From Sarocladium kiliense (taxonomy: Eukaryota; Ascomycota; Sordariomycetes; Hypocreales; Sarocladiaceae), in NCBI GenBank assembly GCA_030734395.1, contig JAUZTG010000048.1:1426001-1490000 (forward strand): a DNA stretch of 64,000 bases, read 5' to 3'. Under the pieces are notes generated by a model. It was not told where the DNA came from. It saw only the letters and a program-made list of their open reading frames with translations, and made no database searches. Every line of letters begins with the position of its first letter. Within the stretch, counting starts at the first letter, position 1. Positions 54,637 through 64,000 of the stretch are shown here, piece after piece. A program made the position numbers and the translations under genes.

Positions 54637-56867
54637 GTCAGCCGGGGATTGAGGCGAGGCAAGACGCCCCGTCAGTTTTGGACGTGGCCAACCGTCAGAG
54701 GGTGAATTTGCTATCGTCGACGCCGAGTGAGTGGTTTGGTCGCCTGGAGGTGGCAATGCGTGGGAAGGATGCGGCGCGGTCTATTCGTACAAGAGGCTGG
54801 CCGGGTGTGAAACAGAAATCGCTGGATGAGCTTGTCGCATTTGAAGTTCCAAGAAACAAAACGCTTAGAGAAGGACGGCTGAGGTGTAGAAGGTAAGGAG
54901 AAGAAAAGAAGCTGCCACCAAGGAGGTATGGCAAAGTCACAAAAGAAGCAGGCTGTTGCAGGAGGTGGTTCCAGCTGAACAACGTCGCGGGTACGGGATA
55001 GATGGCGGGCACTGGGGGAGCGACCCTAAGAAGGATCGGGAATGACGATGGTGTATGGGCATGAGCTTGGCAAGGCGAACGCCGCCTCTTCATGGGAACA
55101 ACCCAAGGTCCTGGGGACGCTCAAGTGGGCAGGGGTCTCTCTCAGCCGAGCCGCGAGACACAAGCAGCAAGGACAGATTAGGCAACTATCTGGTGGTCGA
55201 TGATGGATGTGATCCGAGGAGGGGAGAATGGAGGCGGGCAGTGCTTCAGCCACGGGCGGGGATGAGGCTTGCAGGTGGTGCCGAAGGTGGTGCAGCAGAC
55301 CTACTGTTCATGCTCGTGCTGCTGCTGCTACTGCCACTGCCAGGTAGCCGTCATTGGAGACACCAGGCGAACCATCTTGCAATAAGGTATGGCATGGCCT
55401 TCTTGCTGGGGTCATGAGACTACGAAAGAAGCCGGAGGGCAGATATCGAGAAAGCACTCTCATCTGAGGCAGAGGGGATATCCCAGACAATCAGAGATGC
55501 GCCTCTATTACGGCCAAGCTATCAGTCCTCCACTACTACTACCCGCGGAACCCCCCAATGGCCCCAGGGCAGTGCGCCTAGGGACCAAGATGCCACTAAC
55601 ACTAAGTGAGGATCCACTGGGGCTGAACGCCATTCTTCTACTCCATCGTCCATCCTTCCATCGCCCTGAATGGGACGACCATTTCCCACGGCAATGGCTT
55701 CACCGAAAACCATCCTCCTTCACGTGCCTCCTTCTTTTTCCAGTTCCCTAGTCCCTTTTAGTGTGACTGGTCTTCTCACCATCCCATAAGCTCTGGTTAC
55801 CTCTTTTGGCACCGACAATACTTACCACTGATGGACCCCCCGGGACAACGCCCCAGCCCCAGCCACATGGGCCCCAACCAGCACCGCACGTGGGCGCGAT
55901 TTAGATCCCTGGACTTCTACGGATACGGAACCGCCAGCTAAATCACTTCGCCATTGTAGACTATGCCATTGCGCAAACGAGATCCTCGCTGCCAAGATCA
56001 CATTTCAAACCCCGTGTCCCAGTAACACTCCTTGCATGTTTCCTCTCCTTTTCTCTTTCCACACACCGACACTCTAATATGCCTGTGCCGCTCACTGAAG
56101 ACCCATACTTGGGGCAGCTCATGTACTGACCCTTCAGCTTCACTTACACTCACTCACTCGCCGGCCCCTGCACAGCCCCCGGGTCGTTCGCTTCACTTTC
56201 CCGACGACCGCACCTTTTCCTCCACTATAATTCCGCCTCTGATTCTGCCTGTCGGAAATGTCACATGTGCCTTGGCATCGTCGGGCCAGGCATCGAGACT
56301 TCCCCGGTGACTATCTTGTACTACCGTAGCATTCTGCAGGTCTTAGTTGATCGACCCAGCCATCGCGTGCCTACTGAGCTCGAAGCAACACTCGCTGCCT
56401 GGGCTTGATACGACCCTACCACGGCTGAGAAGAGATTCCAGGCTGCAAATATGGACCCTGAGATCTTGCTCCGCCGATAAGGCGGCCGACGACCGTTGGA
56501 CTCGTTGCTCGCCACCGGCCTGACTATCATTGGCCACGAACGCAGATCTCACGAGCGGCAAGTGCATTCGAATCAGAAGAATTCATGTTTGCTATCCTAA
56601 GAACTCCTTTTCATTTCCTATCGTTAGCCGCGCCGAATCACTCTGGGCTTGTTGCCGAACCGGTTTTTAGGGAGCAGGGTCTTCGTGTCGTCATACTGTA
56701 GCTTCCAATCCCCTCGCTTAATCCTTCGTTCCGTCGATCATCTCCACCCTCCCGCTGCCTGGTCCCTGTCCATCGCGCGCACTGATCTCAGTTTGTTTGC
56801 TCTTCAACTGTTCGAACAAGTCGTCGATTCCTCTCATTTTAGCTCCCGGACAGGTGCTGATGGCTTT
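54637..56867. other. 2.2 kb interval without a supported gene
   Basis: Upstream of the SH3-domain gene and downstream of the anoctamin gene. Open frames are short and without similarity. A CTGCTGCTGCTA run near 55318-55330 is a short trinucleotide repeat. Nothing else recognised. Confidence 0.45.
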
Positions 56868-59425
56868 TCAATCTGCTTTGGCGATTGGGCTTGCACCGGC
56901 CGGCTTGTTCTTGCTGGCATCGACGCCCTTCATCTGTTACGGGAAACTTGGTCAGTGGTGCTGTTGTGATTAACATTGGGCAAGGCGGACCATACCTGTT
57001 CCTCAATCATGCGCTTTCCCACTTGCACAGACTCATCGCCTCCCCGCTGGCGCTGCCAGAACCTGATATTATGTTAGCAAGAAGCTCCGCGCATCATGAC
57101 AACCCTCAGCCAACTTACATCTCCTCAGCTGTGTTGTGTCCCCGAATTGAAGACTTACGGGCCTCCTCCTCAAGGGCCTGTCTTGTTATCTTCTCGTTCT
57201 TCGGGACACTGGGAAGCGCTACCGCCTCTCCAATTTCCTTGCCAATGCTTTCCTCCAGCATAGCCTTCTTGATCATGTACCTCTCGCGACGTTCTTTCTG
57301 GAGTCCGGGACTTTCGACCTTGCTCATCACGTATCGAACTGCATATTGCACGGCAAGATAGAAGTTCTCCGACAAGAACATACTCAACAGTACGCCCCAG
57401 GCTGTGATCTGTGACGTTGTGCCTCGAGCTCCGTTGCCAGATCCGCTGCAGAGGAAGACAATGGCTGCGCTTGTGATGCTTCCGAGCCAAGACAGGAAGC
57501 CGAGGGTCGACAGCCATGGACCGATCGAGTCTGCGCGCCATGGGATGGGGCGTCGACTGCTAATGGCAATCTTGATTGCATCGGATCGTAGTTCCACCCA
57601 GTTATTGATCAGGAAACAGCACGCTGCCAGCGGCCATGCAACTGAGAAAAGTGAGAGGTACCCTGAAGATGTTAGTCATTTCATCGTGAAAGCCCTCGAA
57701 AGTTCCTACCGTATTGCATGACCATCTCACGGTAGTCTCCGGACACGTCGTAATTCTCTAGGCGGGACTCGTCACGAACTCTCTGTAAGAAATCGACCTC
57801 GTCCGCATGGTCCTTAGGCGCCTGATCATCCGCCTTCGACTGAAACTCTTTCGCCTTTGCAATCGCCTTGCGTTTGACGTACGGCACGACCACCTCGGTT
57901 GCAAAGTTGACAATCTGAGCAGTGACTGTGAAGTAGAACATCTGGCTACTGATGCGGCCAGGATTGATGTTGAACTCCCGGGTCGGCAGAGGCTTCTCGC
58001 TGAAGGTAATCGTTTGTGCTGTCTTGCGCCAGAACTCCAGGAACGGGACAATGATGTTACCGAAGGGAATGTACACAAAGGCTGTGAATAGGAGAGCCAT
58101 GTAAGATGTCATGAAGTTCAAAACGAACTGCTTTTGAATGAGTGCAGATTGGTGTGCTATGTTCAGATATGTTAGCTTCATAGTTACAGGGAAACATCGG
58201 CCAACGCCTTACCATCAACAGTCTCGTAGTTTTCGAGGTCAGTAAGAACTTCAGCGGCCTTCATGAGCACTGCCGAGAGAGTAGGAGTAAATACGACGAG
58301 TAGGACGGTTGGAAGAAAGGCCTGATGCGGTTCAATAATCGTCCGAAACGAACAGGGCGCAGGAGACTTACCAAGTATTGCTTGAAAGGACCGTTGTAGA
58401 CCTCGTTGATGAAGATCTCCAAGGAGTTACAAGTCACAACCAGACTACCCAAAACCAGAATACAGGCTAAAGCAAAGGGGATCTGCAAAGCTTGAGTCCG
58501 AAACCGCAAGTAAGGAGAATACACCTTCTTTGGTTCCCCAGTGACAGGATCCTCGACTTCATATTCCCACTTGAAGTCAGGACGCTGATGCTGGATGCTG
58601 GACACGCCACGGGTACCCCACTGAACAGCCAGATCAACCTCACGCTGTTTCCAGTACTCGAAGAAGACAACCGACCAAAGGCAGCTCAAAAGGGCGTAGA
58701 ATACAGAGAATTGACCGAGCAGCATCCACGCGGCGAAGCCAGCGGCAGCTGGAAAGACGAGAAACTTGAAATACGATTGGACGAAGGCGAAGTAGAAGGC
58801 AACGGTTTCTCCAAACTTGTTGCGAATCTCGTCGAGGTCCTCCTGGTCGAGCAGGTACTTCTTGCTCCACTTTTGAATCCAAGCCTTATTGAACTCGTGG
58901 TTGTGAAGTGGGAAAACCGAATCCAGGTATTTCCACTTGTCGGCTCCGGGTAGAATGCCTGCACCTCCATCGTCGGTCGGCTTCGTGATCATTAGATAGA
59001 CAAGGCGCAGTCTCTCAGCTTCGGTGATCGGTTCGTCCTCAAACGACCGCTTGACATCCTTGTCCGGAGCGGACGATCGAACGCCATGTAACCAGTCCTG
59101 AAGTCGTGCACGGTAGACTTGCTGAGCTAACAGGTCAAACGAGGCGAGCTTGACAAAGATGAAAAGGGAGTTCTTGTTCCCGTGGCGGACTTCAGTGGCA
59201 AGGCCAACTCCGGCCAGGGCCTGGATAAGTCGTTCGAAGCCTGCCTCTGCTTCTGCTCGCTCTTTAGGGGGGATGTTGTAGACGAAGACGAAGTCGACAC
59301 TGTTCGCCTTCATATTAGCATGCGGTCAAGCAGGGCACATAATTTGGGCAGGAAGGAACTCACCCGAAGTTGCTTTCGACGCCTCCGTCATCTCTCTTGC
59401 CATACAGGCCTCTTAGACTTGTCAT
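56868..59425 (-). CDS. Anoctamin (TMEM16/Ist2-like) membrane protein
   Basis: Seven exons on the minus strand (59364-59425, 58372-59299, 58213-58321, 57710-58156, 57119-57662, 56996-57062, 56868-56933) encode 740 residues, the length of fungal TMEM16 proteins. A ferredoxin-like N-terminal domain (NFGVDFVFVYNIPP, junction-restored) leads to about ten hydrophobic segments. Family features include FPLHNHEFNKAW, GETVAFYFAFVQSYFKFLVFP, WKQREVDLAVQWGTRGV, LLVVFTPTLSAVLMK, TSYMALLFTAFVYIPFG and YLSLFSVAWPLAACCFLINNWVELRSDA, where the acidic residues around NNWVELRSD belong to the calcium site. These proteins are calcium-regulated lipid scramblases and/or ER-plasma membrane tethers. The last two short exons encode a basic cytosolic tail. 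Confidence 0.93.
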
Positions 59426-60217
59426 GGTGGTTCAATGGGCCAGGTGGAGGCCTGTTTCTCAGCTAGACGTCAATGATGCCGTGTTTGAGCTAGGCGGTGC
59501 ATTCAGTGTGAATAAGCCCAAATGGTGTTCAATGAAGTGAAGTTGAAAAAAGGTGCAAAGGGTAGGATCCAGGTTTAATTGGGAAGATCTCAGATCGGCA
59601 GACGACTGGGATGTAGGGGTAATGACGAGACCTTGGCGTAGGTGGAAGGTCAAGGGAGAGGGCGGAATCAAGGTAAAACGCCATGAACCTGGCGAGGGCG
59701 GCACTTCAGCTGCAACGACGTCACTCATCTGAGAAGTGCAGCGCAGTGACAAGCTGAAAACTGCCCCACCAGAGCTTTGCTAGTGGATGCTGGCCTAAGC
59801 TCCAGGCGGGGTGGACTCTCTGGCTGTGTCCAGCTCGACAGGCATGACACCAAGAGCAAGGATTGCTCCGAAGAGCCAAAATGAATGCCCTGAGGGAGTC
59901 CAAGTCTTGAGATGGATTGTTTTTCAAGTCTCAGTCAGTTAAAGAATTAGCGTATAATTGTCTCGAAGTAATGGACCCGTGTGTATGAAGCTCTGGGCGT
60001 CAGTGCACACAAAAAACTGATACAGCAGCAACGGCCCCTGTCCTGCACCCTGGAGGTGGGCATTGCATCACCACGTGCGTCACATGCAAAGGGCCCAGCC
60101 GTCCAAACTTCATCCTCGACATTTTCTACCTCTCGACCTCCCATCGTCTACTACCCTTCTCCCACCGACCCAGTAGTATCCTTATCCCCAAAGTCATCTC
60201 TGAGCCTCCTGAATGCA
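59426..60217. promoter_or_regulatory. Divergent promoter region of anoctamin and phosphoesterase genes
   Basis: A 792-base interval between divergent starts. The stretch 59981-60217 is open in frame with the downstream phosphoesterase but contains no ATG, so it is treated as leader. No other feature recognised. Confidence 0.45.
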
Positions 60218-61246
60218 ATGGGACTCCTCACCTGGTTTGGCCTCCGCCGCGCCAATCAATGGGAGCCCCAAACACTCCTCGACCACCTCCTCGCCTCGCC
60301 TTTAACATACCTCACCATCCTCTTCTACCGCATCATCCTGATTCTCCGAGGCCGACCTTTTCGTCCCGCACGCGATAAGCCGCCCGTCAAAGTCGTCTGC
60401 ATTTCCGACACACACGATCAGACTGTTCCAGTGCCAGCAGGCGACATCCTCATCCATGCCGGGGACTTGACGAATTCAGGCACAGCGGAGGATATACAGA
60501 AGCAGATCGATTGGCTCGCCCTACTACCACATCCAATCAAAATTGTGGTGGCGGGGAATCATGACAGCTGGTTTGATCCGGAAAGCCGGACAAGTGAGGA
60601 TGTAAAGACTGGCAGGGCCGTGGATCTCAAGGACCTCATCTACCTCGAAGGCGAGACCACAATCCAGGAGGTCAAGGGCCGAAAGATTTCCATATTTGGC
60701 GCCCCAGATATTCCTGGCCTTGGCCCCAAGGAGTTCGCGTACGTCCTCATGTCCTTGCGTTACCAGACTGCCTATTCTAACCTCTTCTCCCACAGCTTTC
60801 AATACACCGATGCAAACCAGCCCTGGTACAGCCGCGTCCACCCATCAACCGACATCCTCATCACTCACACGCCCCCGAAAGCCCACCTCGACCTCCTCCT
60901 CGGCTGCCCCCATCTGCTCCGCGAAGTCTGGCGCGTCAAGCCTCGACTCCACGTCTTCGGCCACGTTCACTGGGGAGCCGGCACCGAGGCCGTCCACTTC
61001 GACGAATGCCAGGCTGCATACGAGAGGGTCCTCTCGAGACCTCAAAGCTGCTTCATATGGGACTTCTTCCCGAGTCGCAAGTGGATTGATGTGTTGATGG
61101 TTGTTGGACATGGTGTGCACAGCGTCCTGTGGAAATGGATCATGGGCGGACCAGGGAGCAACCAAGGTGGACTCATGGTCAACGCGGCGCAGATGTATGG
61201 AAATTCAGGGAAAGTAAAGAGTCGAGCAAGGGTCATTGAGATTTGA
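60218..61246 (+). CDS. Calcineurin-like metallophosphoesterase
   Basis: Two exons (60218-60738 and 60796-61246) encode 323 residues. The five metallophosphoesterase blocks are in order: ISDTHD (Asp64, His66), HAGDLTN (Asp83), VVAGNHDSW (Asn114, His115), LITHTPP, and FGHVHWGAG. One hydrophobic segment near residues 29-44 precedes the catalytic domain and may anchor it. The group resembles MPPED-like fungal phosphoesterases (Ser/Thr phosphatase superfamily) of unknown substrate. Removing the 57-base intron restores GPKEFAFQYTDANQPW. Because the intron is a multiple of three and has no stop, an unspliced reading would add 19 residues not found in relatives. The start at 60218 is the first in-frame ATG. 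Confidence 0.9.
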   Translation: MGLLTWFGLRRANQWEPQTLLDHLLASPLTYLTILFYRIILILRGRPFRPARDKPPVKVVCISDTHDQTVPVPAGDILIHAGDLTNSGTAEDIQKQIDWLALLPHPIKIVVAGNHDSWFDPESRTSEDVKTGRAVDLKDLIYLEGETTIQEVKGRKISIFGAPDIPGLGPKEFAYVLMSLRYQTAYSNLFSHSFQYTDANQPWYSRVHPSTDILITHTPPKAHLDLLLGCPHLLREVWRVKPRLHVFGHVHWGAGTEAVHFDECQAAYERVLSRPQSCFIWDFFPSRKWIDVLMVVGHGVHSVLWKWIMGGPGSNQGGLMVNAAQMYGNSGKVKSRARVIEI

Positions 61247-61523
61247 TACCCCTGAGATGGTCTTCCTCATCACAGCAAGCACATCTTCACAAAAAGACAA
61301 AAGTATTCAATCTTGATTTTTCCAATGCAGTGTCATTATAAAAGCAAACGCAATGCTAGTGAGTCTATCTGTATCCGTAAAACAAAGAGAAAATGCCAAA
61401 ACAAACCTCCAGAGATGCTCATGTAAAAGCTCCCAGTATGCCGGGTATATCGTAGTCGTACATCATTAGATTATGCTTCGTCCCCCTTTTTTTGTTTCTC
61501 ACTTTTCCTCTCCAAGACCATGC

Positions 61524-63214
61524 CTAGACAAGCATCAGCAGCCCAATAACCATCACACTGCTCAGAGCTCCCAGCTTCCAGTCAGGAAGGCTGACGACAC
61601 CTGCAGCGGTGGGAGTCTCGACAGGTGGAGGCACAGGCTGCAAGAAAGTCTCGTTGGCGCGGGGTGTCTCGGCAGGGACAGGGAGGACGAGTTTGGTCTC
61701 GACGTTGTCGACGACAGGGGTAGGCATAGCTGTGTCGGTTGGGCAGACGACTACCGTGACCATGCTGGGCATGCCTGCCATGGGGACAGCGAGAGGCTTC
61801 TCCTCATCGGCGACACCGGCGTAGACAGTGAAGAGGCGGGCAGAGCTGTCGCCACCACCGCAAAACTCGGTGCTGTTGCCAGGACAGGGGGTTGAGCAGC
61901 GAGTCTCATCCTCGATAGCCCTGGTAGAGCCGGCATCAAGGTCGTCAGCACAGTAGCACTGGGAGCCGAAGATACCAGCATAGGTGTGACCAGCGGTGCT
62001 GCAGGACTCGACACAGCGCTCAAGAGTCATCTCCTGGGTGTCCTCGCCGGCAACGAAAGTAGAGAAGTCGGTGCCGGAGGTGAAGCAGCCGAGGTAGGAG
62101 AAGGTGTCGATGGTGTCAGGGTTGACGGGAGCGCTGGGGAACACATCGGGGTTGATAGGGGTGGGAGTAGCAGCGGCAGGGAGAGGAGTGACACTGTCGG
62201 CTGCGAGCTGGTAGGCATCGATGTACTTGATATCCCAGTGACTATTTGCTGTCAGTCATGATGGATTGAAGGGAGGGGAAAGTGAGCTATAGACTTACGC
62301 GTTGGCAAAGGCCTCGGGGTTGTTAGCGACATACTCATCGCAAGTAGGAGCAAAAGAAGAGCAAGTATCGGAAGAGGCCCAGGTAGCATCACCGTAGTCG
62401 CCACAGAAGTTGATGTTGATGACAATGGACATATTCTTGAAGAATGAGTCGACATCGCATTTCTGACCGCCAAACACCGCTTGAGGAAGTCCCCATCCAG
62501 AAGGATCAGGGTTCTTCGCGCCGATATCAGCAGGTACAGAGCCCCTGGCGAAGTGCCACACCTTCATGCGGTCTGAATCCCATTGAACAGCGTAGACACC
62601 ACCGCCAGCGGCGTTGAAGGCATCTCCATAAGATGAGGTATCGTCAGCAGGGGGGTTGAAGCCACAGCCAATGTTCTGGGTACCGATAGCGCAGTCGGTG
62701 TTGCGCTGCTCTCCAGTGAAGAGGCTTGTCTCGTCTTGGTAGCAGCCGTCGGCGGTGTGTGCAGAGATGATATTACGGTGGGCAGTGTTCGCGCCCTCGA
62801 TGATGTCAAGCTCACCGCCATAGGGCCAGTCTGCGCCGTACATCCAAAATGCAGGCCAGAGACCGCACTGTGATGGAGGCATGTGGAGGAAGTCGGCAAT
62901 GAAGAGACCATGGTCGTAAGACTCCTTGCTCTCAAGACGAATACTGGGACGACCCTGGTCAAGGGCGTATGTGTTGTTGGAGTCGACGCCAAGGCGGACG
63001 ACTTGAGTTGTCTCATCTAAGGAGTAGAGGCCTTGTGCTTGTGCGTCATCACGGTTCTGGTATCTGAATGGCATTGTTAGCTTCGGCAGTTTGGTACAGA
63101 ACAATGAATGGAGACTTACGAAACGAAGCCGTTAGAAAGATCCTTGCCGTTGAACCAGTCGAAGCCGGAGAGGAGAGACTCTCCCATGTAGGAGGTCTGC
63201 AATGCGTATGACAT
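61524..63214 (-). CDS. GH16 endo-beta-glucanase with WSC domain and GPI-like tail
   Basis: Three exons on the minus strand (63120-63214, 62299-63063, 61524-62241) encode 525 residues. The GH16 domain (about 10-300) has catalytic Glu116-x-Asp118-x-x-Glu121 in GGELDIIEG, CGLWPAFWMYG, and CGDYGDATWASSDTC near its end, as in fungal endo-1,3(4)-beta-glucanases. A P/T linker leads to a WSC cysteine-rich carbohydrate-binding domain (about 336-425: YLGCFTSGTD, CVESCSTAGHTYAGIFGSQCYCAD, CPGNSTEFCGGG). A long P/V/T-rich region and a hydrophobic tail (LGALSSVMVIGLLMLV) resemble a GPI signal. The N-terminus (MSYALQTSYMGESLLSGFDW) begins where relatives have their mature start and lacks a signal peptide. 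No upstream exon supplying one was found. Confidence 0.88.
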
Positions 63215-64000
63215 GATTGGAGAAGTGTGTGTGACTGTTGTTGGTAAAGATATAGAGAAGGATAAACTTGTTGGTAGTGACTGGTTGTCAAAGCCTTTGT
63301 CAAGTAGAGAAGTCTTGCTGTTGTTCTTGTTGTTGTGCTTGTTGGTGCTGATGATGATTCGAATTGCCCTTAGACAGGAACCATCTCGCCCTTATATGCA
63401 TCTCTTCCGATGCAAGGGATATCCAGCATCCCAAAGAACAAGGCTGGTGAACCCATCAAACTGCGCATCATGTCGTGGCTCAGGTCGAACAATGGCTATG
63501 AGACCACGAGGTTGGAACAGAGCCCTCCACATACCATCGTGAGGACAATAAACCACTCCACCCAGAGCCCTCTCCCGCACCAAAACTCAGCAATGCCGAC
63601 CCCATTAGCAGCCGCTTGTCTCTCATCTAGCCACCAGGCCATTGTCTTCTCCATGACAAAGAACGCGGGAGGCGTGGTTGGTGAGTCGGGAGAGGCTGCG
63701 CTGCTGTGGGCGGGGCCCGGCAGCGGAGGCGTAGGCGCAATGTGAGACATCTTCAGCGCTGACGCAGCGACTTACATCCAGCCTTGTGCTTGAGCGTGTC
63801 ATCGTGAGACATGCGCGCGAAAAGCCACATTCCACGCAAGGGCGAGAAAATTCCACGCTCCACTTGTCTAGATGTCGAAATGCATACCGTTGAAAGGCTT
63901 TAGCCAGCCAATGCGCTGGTGACTGGTATTTGCTCGTTGCCCACAGCAGTTCCCGAACGCCTACCAACAATGCAAAATGCCAGTAGCACTGGGACCGGCC
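63215..64000. promoter_or_regulatory. Upstream region of the GH16-WSC gene
   Basis: On the minus strand a CATATAAG TATA-like box lies at 63391-63398. An AAC/CAA-rich leader (63250-63360) without an intervening ATG follows before the start at 63214. The rest, to the window end, shows no supported gene. Confidence 0.55.

Noticed and set aside
59981..60217. N-terminal extension of the phosphoesterase
   Set aside because: The frame is open, but the first codon is GTG and no ATG occurs before 60218; relatives start near the chosen ATG.
1..64000. tRNA, rRNA, CRISPR array, telomere repeat, or a PKS/NRPS secondary-metabolite cluster
   Set aside because: No cloverleaf-like A/B box pairs, rRNA stretches, regularly spaced repeats, TTAGGG arrays or ketosynthase/adenylation motifs were noticed by eye; a covariance-model scan could not be run.

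Overview
This window reads as chromosomal DNA of a filamentous ascomycete (Pezizomycotina). Genes carry short introns of about 48 to 94 bases with GTAAGT-like donors, CTRAY-like branch sites and YAG acceptors. Starts often sit in a CAnnATGG context, leaders are pyrimidine-rich, and the gene set is fungal: Zn2Cys6 regulators, an AA9 polysaccharide monooxygenase, a GH76 mannanase-like protein, a Pth11/rhodopsin-like membrane protein, L-arabinitol dehydrogenase and BFR1. A dothideomycete would fit, but nothing seen here fixes the class. No tRNA, rRNA, CRISPR array or autonomous transposon was recognised. Nearly all coding genes were rebuilt exon by exon, and reading frames were checked across each junction.

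Layout. 0-5.3 kb: a small conserved fungal protein and BFR1 (mRNA-binding). 6.7-24.4 kb: a block dominated by carbon metabolism. It holds a dihydroxyacetone-synthase-like transketolase, two paralogous transcription factors lying tail to tail (one without a zinc cluster), a D-xylose reductase, an AlkB-like 2-oxoglutarate oxygenase, an L-arabinitol 4-dehydrogenase, a Sde182/nucleoside-hydrolase-like protein (DUF1593), an MFS sugar transporter and a gluconokinase. 24.4-36.4 kb: a looser accessory stretch with a short Zn2Cys6 factor, an NmrA-like protein, a decayed catalase fused to unrelated sequence, an inverted-repeat candidate element, an AA9 LPMO and a second aldo-keto reductase. 36.5-64 kb: mostly conserved genes. 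These are RPB5, a rhodopsin-like membrane protein, tubulin cofactor D, a GH76 protein, an SH3/zinc-knuckle-like protein, an anoctamin, a metallophosphoesterase and a GH16-WSC glucanase.

How the genes may work together. The transporter, xylose reductase and arabinitol dehydrogenase would import and oxidise/reduce plant pentoses. Gluconokinase and the transketolase-like enzyme would feed or exchange carbon with the pentose phosphate pathway. The two linked regulators are the natural candidates to control the block. In well-studied fungi such as Aspergillus these pentose genes are known to be scattered, so a linked set with its own regulator pair is the most interesting feature of the window. 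The shared function is inference from family membership and linkage, not shown directly.
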